This document shows positions 56,898 to 64,000 of a stretch of DNA of 64,000 bases, in pieces. A model generated the notes under the pieces. The model was not told the origin of the DNA. It ran no database searches and saw only the letters and a list, made by a program, of their open reading frames with translations. The first letter of the stretch is position 1. Every line of letters starts with the position of its first letter. The translations under genes were made by a program, and so were the position numbers. Origin of the DNA: Nocardia sp. CC227C (GTDB lineage: Bacteria; Actinomycetota; Actinomycetes; Mycobacteriales; Mycobacteriaceae); the NCBI RefSeq assembly GCF_030767025.1, contig NZ_JASITE010000004.1, positions 372,001 through 436,000 of the forward strand, written 5' to 3'.

Positions 56898-57992
56898 ATG
56901 ACTCATATCGAGGAACTGATCCAGGAGCTGTGCCCGGAAGGTATAGAGCACGTCGCCCTTGACGAGGTCGTGAAGATCCGCAACGGAAGTGACTACAAGG
57001 CGCTTGGTGCCGGGGAAGTGCCGGTCTACGGGTCGGGTGGGATCATGACGACAGTGGACACCGCAGTTCACGGCGGCCCTTCGGTACTGATCCCGCGCAA
57101 GGGGTCTCTCGGCAACCTCTTCTATGTCGATCAGCCGTTCTGGACAGTCGACACAATCTTTTACACTGAAATCGATTTGACCCGACTCATGCCGAAGTTC
57201 TTCTACTACTCGATGTATAAGCACCGGCTTGCCGAGAAGAATCAAGCGGGTGGTGTGCCAAGCATGACCCAGTCGTACTTGAAGAAGCTCCGAATCCCCG
57301 TGCCTCCTCTTGAGGTGCAGCGCGAGATCGTGCGAGTATTGGATAAGTTCACTCAGCTGGAGGCGGAGCTGGAGGCGGAGCTGGAGGCGCGGCGTGCCCA
57401 GTACAACCACTATCGGCATGAGGCGTTTTCGTTCGGTTCGGAAGTGGAGACACGGCCGCTCGGAGAGCTTGCTTGGAATCTCGACAATCGCCGAAAGCCT
57501 GTGACACGCGACGCACGCAAGCCCGGAAATATCCCCTATTACGGCGCTTCGGGAGTCGTCGACTACGTGAGTGGCTACATCTTCGACGGGGACTATCTGC
57601 TCGTGTCGGAAGATGGTGCCAACCTTCTGGCACGCTCGACGCCGATCGCCTTCTCGGTCTCAGGCAAGACCTGGGTGAACAACCACGCCCACGTTCTTCA
57701 GTTCGATACCTACGTGGAACGGAGATTCGTTGAGATCTACTTAAACTCGATCGATCTCGCCCCGTTCATTTCAGGTTCGACCCAGCCAAAGCTGAACAAG
57801 GCCAACCTCAACAGGATCCCGATCCCCGCTCCATCGCTTGAGGTGAAAGAGCGGGTTGTTGACATACTCGACAAGTTTGACGCCCTCGTCAACGACATCA
57901 GCGTCGGTCTTCCCGCTGAGCTCGCCGCACGCCGCAAGCAGTACGAGCACTACCGTGACCGGCTGCTGACGTTCAAGGAGCTCGCAGCATGA
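56898..57992 (+). CDS. hsdS: Type I restriction-modification specificity subunit
   Basis: 364 residues with two target-recognition domains (about 12-145 and 185-320). Each is followed by a conserved helix: PPLEVQREIVRVLDKFTQLEAEL and PSLEVKERVVDILDKFDALV. Three ELEA-type repeats sit at the end of the first helix. TRD1 and TRD2 read different half-sites of the bipartite target. ATG 56898 has GAGGAG 10 nt upstream. The stop overlaps the hsdR start (ATGA). The target sequence cannot be read from the protein. Confidence 0.94.
   Translation: MTHIEELIQELCPEGIEHVALDEVVKIRNGSDYKALGAGEVPVYGSGGIMTTVDTAVHGGPSVLIPRKGSLGNLFYVDQPFWTVDTIFYTEIDLTRLMPKFFYYSMYKHRLAEKNQAGGVPSMTQSYLKKLRIPVPPLEVQREIVRVLDKFTQLEAELEAELEARRAQYNHYRHEAFSFGSEVETRPLGELAWNLDNRRKPVTRDARKPGNIPYYGASGVVDYVSGYIFDGDYLLVSEDGANLLARSTPIAFSVSGKTWVNNHAHVLQFDTYVERRFVEIYLNSIDLAPFISGSTQPKLNKANLNRIPIPAPSLEVKERVVDILDKFDALVNDISVGLPAELAARRKQYEHYRDRLLTFKELAA
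57354..57389 (+). repeat. Three 12-bp repeats in hsdS
   Basis: Units at 57354, 57366 and 57378; the last two are identical (GAGCTGGAGGCG) and the first differs at one base. They encode (Q/E)LEA three times, in the spacer helix between the two recognition domains. The EcoR124I/R124II pair differs by 12-bp (TAEL) copies at the same place, which alters spacer length in the target. Confidence 0.85.
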
Positions 57993-60900
57993 GCGCAGCA
58001 AGCGAGCGCAAGTTCGATCCGATCGCGATCTCTTCGGAGAGCACGGTCGTTGCCGAGTACATCCCGAAGCCCGCGAGGGCAGAGGCGTACCAGTCCGAGG
58101 CAGCGCTTGAGCGCGAGATGATCCGTCTGCTGGAGACACAGGCGTATGAGTACCTCCCGATCACGTCCGAGGCGCAGCTGGTCGCGAACCTTCGGAGGCA
58201 ACTGGAGAAGCTCAACAGGATGGCCTTCTCGGACGCGGAGTGGGAGACGTTCTTCACGACCAAGATCGCCGGACAGAATGACGGCATCGTCGAGAAGACC
58301 GCACGCATCCAGGAGGATCACGTCCAGATCCTGAAGCGTGACGATGGTTCGACGAAGAACGTCTCGCTCATCGACAAGAAGAACATCCACAACAATCAGC
58401 TACAGGTCATCAATCAGTACGAGGTGGACCGGGGCGAGGGTGGCGCGAACTACGCGAACCGTTACGACGTGACGGTGCTCGTCAACGGCTTGCCGATGGT
58501 GCACGTCGAGCTGAAGCGCCGGGGCGTCGATATCCGTGAGGCGTTCAACCAGATCGATCGGTACCAGCGCGATAGTTTCTGGGCGGGGTCGGGTCTGTTC
58601 GAGTACGTGCAGCTGTTCGTGATCAGCAATGGCACGCTGACGAAGTACTACTCGAATAGCACGCGCGCGAAGCGTCTCGACGAGGCCAAGAAGGCGAGAG
58701 GCGCGGCCAAGAGGAAACAGTCGAGCAACTCGTTCGAGTTCACCTCCTGGTGGGCGGATGCGAACAACAAGCCGATCGCGGAGCTGACGTCATTCATCCG
58801 GACGTTCTTCGCGAAGCACTCGCTGCTGAACATCCTCACGAAGTACTGCGTGCTCACGGCCGACCGCGATTTGCTGGTAATGCGCCCGTACCAGATCGTC
58901 GCGACCGAGCGGATCCTGCAGAAGATCGACATCTCCACCAATTACCGGACCCTCGGCACCGTCGACGCCGGCGGCTACGTCTGGCACACTACTGGGTCGG
59001 GCAAGACCCTGACCTCGTTCAAGGCGGCGCAGCTGGCATCGAAGCTGCCTGATGTCGCCAAGGTGTTGTTCGTGGTCGACCGCAAGGATCTGGACTATCA
59101 GACGATGCGGGAGTACGACAGGTTCGAGAAGGGCGCAGCGAACTCGAACGCGTCGACGACGATTCTGAAGAAGCAGCTCGAGGATCCGAACGCACGGATC
59201 ATCATCACGACGATTCAGAAGCTGTCGATGTTCATCAAGGCGAACAAGGGCCACGAGGTGTTCTGCGGTCATGCGGTGATCATTTTCGATGAATGCCATC
59301 GCTCGCAGTTCGGCGACATGCACACTGACATCACGCGGGCGTTCAAGCGCTACAACCTGTTCGGCTTCACCGGCACGCCGATCTTCGCCGCGAACTCCGG
59401 CAGCGGCGGCAACCCGCTGCTGAAGACCACCGAGCAGGCGTTCGGCGAAAAACTGCACACGTACACGATCATGGACGCAATCACGGACAAGAATGTCCTG
59501 CCGTTCCGGATCGACTACATCAACACCATCAAGGTCGGGAACCCCGATGACAAGCAGGTCTCGGCGATCGACCGGGAGCAGGCCCTGCTCGATCCGCGCC
59601 GGATCAGCGAGATCACGGCGTACATTCTGGAGCACTTCGACCAGAAGACGAAGCGGCAGACCAGTTACGAGCACTCTGTCGTCACCAACGTCGCGGAGTC
59701 CGCGCGTACGCGACGGCAGGTCGAGGCGCTCAAGGAGCGCAAGCGCGTCCGCGGCTTCAACGCGCTCTTCGCGACTGCCTCGGTCGAGGCGGCGCAGCGT
59801 TACTACCAGCAGTTCAAGGTGCAGCAGGAAGAGCTGACGCCGGATCGGCGCCTGAAAGTCGGCATTATCTATTCCTATGGTGCCAACGAAGCTATCGACG
59901 ACGGCATCCTCGACGATGAGGCCTTCGACACCGACGGCTTGTCGGGCGATGCGCGCACGGTCTTGGACGGTGCGATTCAGGACTACAACGCCATGTTCGG
60001 TACCAGCTATGACACCAGTGCGGACAAGTTCCAGAACTACTATAAGGACCTCTCGCAGAGGATGAAGAACCGCGAGATCGACCTGGTCATCGTGGTCAAC
60101 ATGTTCCTGACCGGCTTCGACGCCACGACGCTCAACACGCTCTTCGTCGACAAGAACCTGCGCATGCACGGTCTCATCCAGGCGTTCTCGCGGACCAACC
60201 GCATCCTGAACTCCGTCAAGCGACACGGCAACATCATCGCCTTCCGTGACCTCGAGGACGAGACGAACGCCGCGCTGGAGCTGTTCGGCAACAAGGACGC
60301 GCGCGGCATCGTGGTCGTGCCGTCCTACGGCGAGTACTATACTGAGTACTCCGAGAAGGTGAACGACCTGCTACAGCGGTTTCCGCTGGGCACGCAGATC
60401 GTGGGGGAGCAGGACCAGAAGGACTTCATCAACCTGTTCGGCGCCATCCTTCGCCTGCACAACATCCTGACCGAGTTCGACGACTTCGACGGCCAGGACC
60501 TCCTCACTGAGCGTCAACACCAGGACTACCGCAGCGTCTACCTCAATTTGTACGCTGAGTTCCGCACAGGTGCTGATGCTGAGAAGGAGCGCATCAACGA
60601 AGACGTCGTCTTCGAGATCGAGTTGGTCAAGCAGGTCGAGATTAACGTCGACTACATCCTGATGCTCGTCGAGAAGATGCGCGCCGAGCGCGGCGACGGC
60701 GAGAACAAGGAGCTCCGTGCTCAGATCTCGCGTGCGGTCGATTCCAGCCCGAGCCTGCGCAGCAAGCGGGACCTGGTCGAGGACTTCGTCGACTCGCTGT
60801 CTGTCGATGGTTCCGTGGATGAGCAGTGGAAGGCGTACGTGGACGCCAAGCGTGATGCCGAACTGGCCGCGATCATCGAGGAACAGAAGCTGAAGCCCGA

Positions 60901-61105
60901 ACAGACTCGCGCATTCGTCGATGCCGCGTTCCGCGATGGACAGATTCGCACGACCGGGACGGAGATCACTAAGATCCTTCCTCCAGTCTCCCGCTTCAAC
61001 CGTGAGGCCAGCCACGGCGACAAGAAGAAGCGCATTGTCGATGCGCTAACTCGATTCTTCGAACGCTATTTCGGGCTGGCGTCCAACAGGGGTGTCTACG
61101 ACTGA
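57989..61105 (+). CDS. hsdR: Type I restriction endonuclease subunit R
   Basis: 1038 residues. N-terminal PD-(D/E)xK-type nuclease with VHVELKRRGVDIREAFNQIDRY (near 172). Helicase motor: Walker A HTTGSGKT (near 333), DECHRSQ (near 434), FTGTPIF, and motif VI-type GLIQAFSRTNR. The C-terminal helical part binds HsdM2S. It translocates and cleaves unmethylated DNA. ATG overlaps the hsdS stop. The frame is intact, so the system may be active. Confidence 0.95.
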   Translation: MSAASERKFDPIAISSESTVVAEYIPKPARAEAYQSEAALEREMIRLLETQAYEYLPITSEAQLVANLRRQLEKLNRMAFSDAEWETFFTTKIAGQNDGIVEKTARIQEDHVQILKRDDGSTKNVSLIDKKNIHNNQLQVINQYEVDRGEGGANYANRYDVTVLVNGLPMVHVELKRRGVDIREAFNQIDRYQRDSFWAGSGLFEYVQLFVISNGTLTKYYSNSTRAKRLDEAKKARGAAKRKQSSNSFEFTSWWADANNKPIAELTSFIRTFFAKHSLLNILTKYCVLTADRDLLVMRPYQIVATERILQKIDISTNYRTLGTVDAGGYVWHTTGSGKTLTSFKAAQLASKLPDVAKVLFVVDRKDLDYQTMREYDRFEKGAANSNASTTILKKQLEDPNARIIITTIQKLSMFIKANKGHEVFCGHAVIIFDECHRSQFGDMHTDITRAFKRYNLFGFTGTPIFAANSGSGGNPLLKTTEQAFGEKLHTYTIMDAITDKNVLPFRIDYINTIKVGNPDDKQVSAIDREQALLDPRRISEITAYILEHFDQKTKRQTSYEHSVVTNVAESARTRRQVEALKERKRVRGFNALFATASVEAAQRYYQQFKVQQEELTPDRRLKVGIIYSYGANEAIDDGILDDEAFDTDGLSGDARTVLDGAIQDYNAMFGTSYDTSADKFQNYYKDLSQRMKNREIDLVIVVNMFLTGFDATTLNTLFVDKNLRMHGLIQAFSRTNRILNSVKRHGNIIAFRDLEDETNAALELFGNKDARGIVVVPSYGEYYTEYSEKVNDLLQRFPLGTQIVGEQDQKDFINLFGAILRLHNILTEFDDFDGQDLLTERQHQDYRSVYLNLYAEFRTGADAEKERINEDVVFEIELVKQVEINVDYILMLVEKMRAERGDGENKELRAQISRAVDSSPSLRSKRDLVEDFVDSLSVDGSVDEQWKAYVDAKRDAELAAIIEEQKLKPEQTRAFVDAAFRDGQIRTTGTEITKILPPVSRFNREASHGDKKKRIVDALTRFFERYFGLASNRGVYD

Positions 61106-61229
61106 ACATCTCAGTCCGGCTTCGCCGCCCGCTGTGGAGGTCGAGGCACAGGATGGAAAGTGTGCCGCGTTCGACCCACGTCGTATCACCGGTACGTGTG
61201 AATCCTTGGCTGAGCATGGTGGTGAGCTT

Positions 61230-61426
61230 CCCCGTGGCCCGTCCCCAGTGAGTGAGACCGCTCGGCATTAGAGTCCTTGTGGCCCTGCTGGTCAGGGCTG
61301 GAAGGGACGATGAAGGACATGGCTGGACGGAAGCGGCATTCCGCTGAGGAGATCGTACGGAAGCTGCGCCGGGCCTACGAGCTGGCCGCAGTCGGCAAGT
61401 CTGGCGGCGAGATCGCTGCGGAGCTG
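61230..61426 (+). mobile_element. Left remnant of a second IS3-family copy
   Basis: About 195 bp nearly parallel to the left end of the complete element: gtccccagtgagtgagacc here, gtccccggtgaatgagacc there, then ATTAGAGTCC and the start of orfA. It stops abruptly at 61426, where the left end of the complete element begins. Confidence 0.7.
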
Positions 61427-61447
61427 TGGGTGGGCCGTCCCCGGTGA
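61319..61447 (+). pseudogene. Truncated orfA of IS3-family remnant
   Basis: Encodes MAGRKRHSAEEIVRKLRRAYEL and continues to about residue 36 in line with the intact orfA, then runs into the left end of the next element and stops after 42 residues. The helix-turn-helix is cut, so it is not functional. Confidence 0.75.
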
Positions 61448-61512
61448 ATGAGACCACTTGGTATTAGAGTCCTGTATGGCCTGGTGAGGGCCGAGAAGGG
61501 ACACTGATCGAT

Positions 61513-61794
61513 ATGGCAGGACGCAAGCGGCATTCCGCGGAAGACATCGTGCGGAAGCTGCGCCGTGCCGACGAGCTGACCGCCGCCGGTAAGACCGGCG
61601 AGGAGGCTGCCGCCGAGATCGGGGTATCGGCGGCGACGTTGTACAACTGGCGCCGCCAGTACGGCGGTGTGGACACCGATGCCGCCAAGGAACTCAAAGA
61701 GCTGCGTGAGCAGAACGCCCGCTTGAAGCGGCTGCTCGCCGATGCCGAGCTGGAGAAGGACGCGTTGCGGGAGATCGCTCGGGGAAAATTCTGA
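61513..61794 (+). CDS. IS3-family transposase OrfA
   Basis: 93 residues: a helix-turn-helix (AGKTGEEAAAEIGVSAATLYNWRRQYGG) and a leucine-zipper-like C-terminus (LKELREQNARLKRLLADAELEKDALREIA). It binds the element ends. Near the stop, AAAA (61785-61788) in GGGGAAAATTC allows a -1 shift into the orfB frame to make the OrfAB transposase. Confidence 0.9.
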   Translation: MAGRKRHSAEDIVRKLRRADELTAAGKTGEEAAAEIGVSAATLYNWRRQYGGVDTDAAKELKELREQNARLKRLLADAELEKDALREIARGKF

Positions 61795-61817
61795 GCCCAG
61801 CCACCAAGCGTCGCGCC

Positions 61818-62657
61818 GTGGACATGCTTCGCGAAGTCAAGAGCATGTCGGAACGGTTCGCGTGCAAGGTCGTTGGGCTGAATCGGTCGACCTATCGGCG
61901 GCTGCCGATCAAGGACACCCCGACCGATCCGGACGCCGGTATGCGGGCCTGGCTGCGCTCGTACGCGGTCAAGAATCCCGGGCACGGGTTCCGGCGTGCC
62001 TGGGCGGCCCTGCGGTTCGACGAGGGCGCGGGCGTCAACCTCAAGAAGGTCCACCGTCTCTGGCGTGAGGAGGGCCTGCAGGTCCGGCAACACCACCCGC
62101 GCAAACGGGCCGGGATTTCCTCGGTCCCGATAGTCGAGGCCGATGCGCCGAAGGTGGTGTGGGCGTTGGATTTCCAGTTCGACTCCACCGTGGATGGGCG
62201 GGCGGTGAAGATCGCATCGATGATCGACGAACACACTCGCGAATCCCTGCTGCACGTGGTGGAACGGTCGATCACCGCCGAGCGGCTGGTTGCCGAGCTG
62301 GAGAAGGTGTTCGCCGAGACCGGCGGCCCACCGAAGGTGCGGCGGATGGACAACGGGCCGGAGATGATTTCGTCTGCACTGCAACGGTTTTGCGCCGACA
62401 GGGTTGGGATCTCCTACATTCCGCCGGGCCCGCCTTGGGACAACGGCTTCGTCGAATCGTTCAACCGGCGGTTACGGACCGAGTGCCTCAACCGCAACCA
62501 CTGGATCACCTTGCTAGAGGCGCGGGTGGTGATCGGCGATTTCAAGGTCGACCACAATCTGCGGCACCGGCATTCGGCGCTGGGCTACCTTACGCCGGCC
62601 GAGTACGCTGCGGCCTGCACCCACACCCACCATCCGGTGGCCTGCGGGACCAACTGA
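61818..62657 (+). CDS. IS3-family transposase OrfB (DDE integrase)
   Basis: 279 residues from the first ATG. The frame opens upstream (SPATKRRAVDMLREVK), as expected for frameshift expression with OrfA. The DDE triad is complete: Asp in WALDFQFDST, Asp in RRMDNGPEM, and Glu in PPWDNGFVESFNRRLRTE. HTH_21-like sequence lies at the N-terminus. It should be catalytically active. Confidence 0.92.
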   Translation: MDMLREVKSMSERFACKVVGLNRSTYRRLPIKDTPTDPDAGMRAWLRSYAVKNPGHGFRRAWAALRFDEGAGVNLKKVHRLWREEGLQVRQHHPRKRAGISSVPIVEADAPKVVWALDFQFDSTVDGRAVKIASMIDEHTRESLLHVVERSITAERLVAELEKVFAETGGPPKVRRMDNGPEMISSALQRFCADRVGISYIPPGPPWDNGFVESFNRRLRTECLNRNHWITLLEARVVIGDFKVDHNLRHRHSALGYLTPAEYAAACTHTHHPVACGTN

Positions 62658-62716
62658 ACACGGTACGAAATCACCCGGCTCTATTCCCGGGTGGTCTCGG
62701 CATCAGGGACCGCTCA

Positions 62717-63055
62717 CAAGTGCGCGCGCACTGCCCGCGCAAGCGGGCCGACGTCTCGTCGGTGCCGCCGGTCGAGGCGGACGCGCCGAAGGTGGTGTGG
62801 GCGTTGGATTTCCAGTTCGACTCCACCATCGACGGCCGTGCGGTGAAGATCGCGTCGATGATCGACGAGCACACTCGTGAATCGCTACTGCACGTGGTGG
62901 AGTGGTCGATCACCGCCGAGAGACTGGTCGCCGAACTCGAGCGGGTGTTCACCGCGCGCGGCGGCCCGCCTCGGGTGCTGCGCATGGACAACGGGCCGGA
63001 GTTGATTTCCCATGCGTTGCCACAGTTTTGCGCTAATCGGGTGGGGATCGTCTAG
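62717..63055 (+). pseudogene. Internal orfB fragment of a second IS3 copy
   Basis: Encodes RKRADVSSVPPVEADAPKVV and continues through ALDFQFDSTIDGRAVKIASM to RMDNGPELISHALPQFCANRVGIV, about 80-85% identical by eye to the middle of the intact OrfB. The N-terminus, third catalytic residue and C-terminus are missing, so it is inactive. With the left remnant it flanks the complete element. Confidence 0.8.
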
Positions 63056-63424
63056 ATGAGGGGCCGGAAGTTTTTCGCACAGCGAGATCCTATCGTCTCC
63101 GAAATTCTCGATGCCGATACCGGTTTGCCGCGCTATCAACTGGCCGAGGAAACCGGTACACGCCCGCGTCCGAGGTATCGCGTGTTCCTCGCCGACGAGC
63201 TCTTGGAGGTCGACGAGTGGGCCGGCCAGAACGGCCACCGCGACCTGCGATCATGGAGCCGCATCGGCGGGTCGGTGACCACGACGACGACCGTCAAGTC
63301 TTGTGGACAGTTCGACCAGCTTGCCACCGTGTTACCGGTGCCCGGCGCGACCATCGTCGTCTGCCCATCCGGATCGGAGAACTCAGCCGACTCCGCCATC
63401 GTGGGATTCGGGGCGGGCCGTTGA
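63056..63424 (+). CDS. Hypothetical protein at IS junction
   Basis: 122-residue open frame directly after the truncated orfB stop, starting MRGRKFFAQRDPIVSEILDAD. I recognise no family. Composition is mixed with a Thr-rich stretch (VTTTTTVKS) and there is no clear ribosome site. The first 65 residues look more protein-like than the rest. It may be the end of a gene cut by the insertion sequence rather than a real small gene. Confidence 0.3.
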   Translation: MRGRKFFAQRDPIVSEILDADTGLPRYQLAEETGTRPRPRYRVFLADELLEVDEWAGQNGHRDLRSWSRIGGSVTTTTTVKSCGQFDQLATVLPVPGATIVVCPSGSENSADSAIVGFGAGR

Positions 63425-63557
63425 CCCTGCCCGACATGTCAAGCGGTTGGGGTGTTGCAGAGGGTTCTTCGGGTCGGTGGCGGGTGCTCCCAATCCGAGG
63501 GGCCGATGGCCCAACAGCTCGAATTCTCCGAAGGTTCCGACGCGGCGGGTAAGCCGG

Positions 63558-63893
63558 TCACGCCCGGCGGTCGAACTGCCCGTCCGCGACCCCCTTCATG
63601 AAGGCGTCCCATTCGGCCGCGTTGTAGGACAGCGTCACGAAACAATCGGACATGGCGGCACCGGCGGAGGGATCGATCGAGATGCTCACATCGCCAGCCG
63701 CTCCGGATTCGCCGCTCAGGACCAGATCGAGCACAGAGCGCCACTGCGCGGGGGCGACAGAGACGATCGGCTGTTCGTCAGAGGGTCCGGTGAACTTGCT
63801 GTCGCGGATGAGCACGGCGTCGCCACGGTGGGCGACTTCGACGCAGGTCGCTTCGGAGCCAGAGTATGTGGACTTGTACCAAGCGGAACTCAC
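63558..63893 (-). CDS. DUF397 protein with a duplicated domain
   Basis: 111 residues. The first half is a standard DUF397: WYKSTYSGSEATCVEVAHRGDAVLIRDSK, then the PAQWRSVLDLVLSG end. The second half ends NAAEWDAFMKGVADGQFD, the usual DUF397 terminus, but its first part is degenerate. DUF397 proteins are paired with XRE-DUF5753 regulators in actinomycetes, and the C-terminus of one lies just upstream here. GTG start. Confidence 0.85.
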   Translation of the reverse strand: MSSAWYKSTYSGSEATCVEVAHRGDAVLIRDSKFTGPSDEQPIVSVAPAQWRSVLDLVLSGESGAAGDVSISIDPSAGAAMSDCFVTLSYNAAEWDAFMKGVADGQFDRRA

Positions 63894-63899
63894 GGTGTT

Positions 63900-64000
63900 T
63901 CACCCTATCCGGCGCGCGGTCTTGTCGATCAAACGCAGCGAATCCTCACGGCCCAGCGCGATCGTATGTACTCGGTTGTACAGGAATTCGAGTTCGGCGA
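63900..64000 (-). CDS. XRE-DUF5753 regulator, C-terminus only
   Basis: The last 33 residues read in the minus strand end with VHTIALGREDSLRLIDKTARRIG and a TGA at 63900-63902. This pattern is typical of the C-terminal helix of DUF5753-containing XRE regulators. It lies 6 bp upstream of the DUF397 gene, the standard order. The rest is outside the window. Confidence 0.65.
   Translation of the reverse strand, partial: AELEFLYNRVHTIALGREDSLRLIDKTARRIG

Larger units (their letters stand above)
61427..62716 (+). mobile_element. Complete IS3-family insertion sequence
   Basis: About 1.29 kb with orfA and orfB in overlapping -1 frames. The left end near 61427 contains GAGACCACTTGGTATTAGAG (61453-61472); its inverted counterpart, GAGACCACCCGGGAATAGAG on the minus strand, lies at 62679-62698. 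The outer ends are diverged, so the exact boundaries are approximate and no target duplication is seen. Confidence 0.7.

Noticed and set aside
53656..61105. Prophage or integrative element with att sites at tRNA-Ala
   Set aside because: No integrase, excisionase or phage gene is present and no second copy of the tRNA 3' end is seen in the window.

Overview
This high-GC window (most genes near 70% G+C by eye) comes from an actinomycete of the mycolic-acid group, most likely Nocardia or a close Nocardiaceae relative. The evidence is RpfB, a Pmt-type mannosyltransferase, a fatty-acyl-AMP ligase, an MmpL transporter, an XRE-DUF5753/DUF397 pair, and a gene order that, from memory, follows M. tuberculosis Rv1001-Rv1015. 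In this window that backbone reads arcA, pmt, rsmI, metG, tatD, rpfB, rsmA(ksgA), ispE, with the fatty-acyl-AMP ligase, pth and rplY block inverted. Accessory genes are inserted between the backbone genes.

Layout. 1-5.2 kb: a partial class-V aminotransferase, the fatty-acyl-AMP ligase, and a flavodoxin/NTF2-like/tautomerase operon divergent from a LysR regulator. 5.2-9.9 kb: pth-rplY, a VOC protein, prfC and a SnoaL-like protein, with several short tandem repeats. 9.9-13.4 kb: two Abi-alpha-like (DUF4393) paralogues around a DUF445 membrane protein. 13.5-17.4 kb: ABC-F ATPase, ispE and an SDR. 17.4-22.2 kb: a TetR regulator with paired operators, a copper operon (copZ, secreted metal-binding protein, copA) behind a CsoR-like palindrome, and an LpqN/LpqT-like protein. 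22.2-29.3 kb: rsmA, a secreted lipase, an SDR under a perfect KstR-type box, rpfB, tatD and metG.

29.7-38.0 kb is the most interesting region. It is a tightly coupled seven-gene operon: an OleA-like ketosynthase, a second ketosynthase that has lost its catalytic Cys/His/Asn, an OleC-like beta-lactone synthetase/AMP ligase, a two-helix membrane protein, an OleD-like reductase, an HxxxD acyltransferase and an MmpL exporter. No OleB-like hydrolase is present, so the predicted product is an exported beta-lactone or beta-hydroxy lipid rather than an olefin.

38.0-44.0 kb: rsmI, pmt, GntR-arcA, soxR and an SDR. 44.1-49.1 kb: a translationally coupled operon of a GNAT/FeeM-like protein, an E1-like/nitroreductase fusion (MoeY-like) and a GAF-GGDEF-EAL protein, behind a leader with two hairpins. 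49.2-53.5 kb: twin effector-binding-domain proteins, a TRIC channel, a family-5 uracil-DNA glycosylase, a TetR regulator and an APH-like kinase.

A tRNA-Ala (53.6 kb) marks the start of an acquired region. It holds a DUF5753 relic and a type I restriction-modification operon (hsdM, zinc-ribbon protein, hsdS with three 12-bp repeats, hsdR). These are followed by a complete IS3-family element between two remnants of a related element. The window ends with a DUF397 gene and the C-terminus of its XRE-DUF5753 partner.
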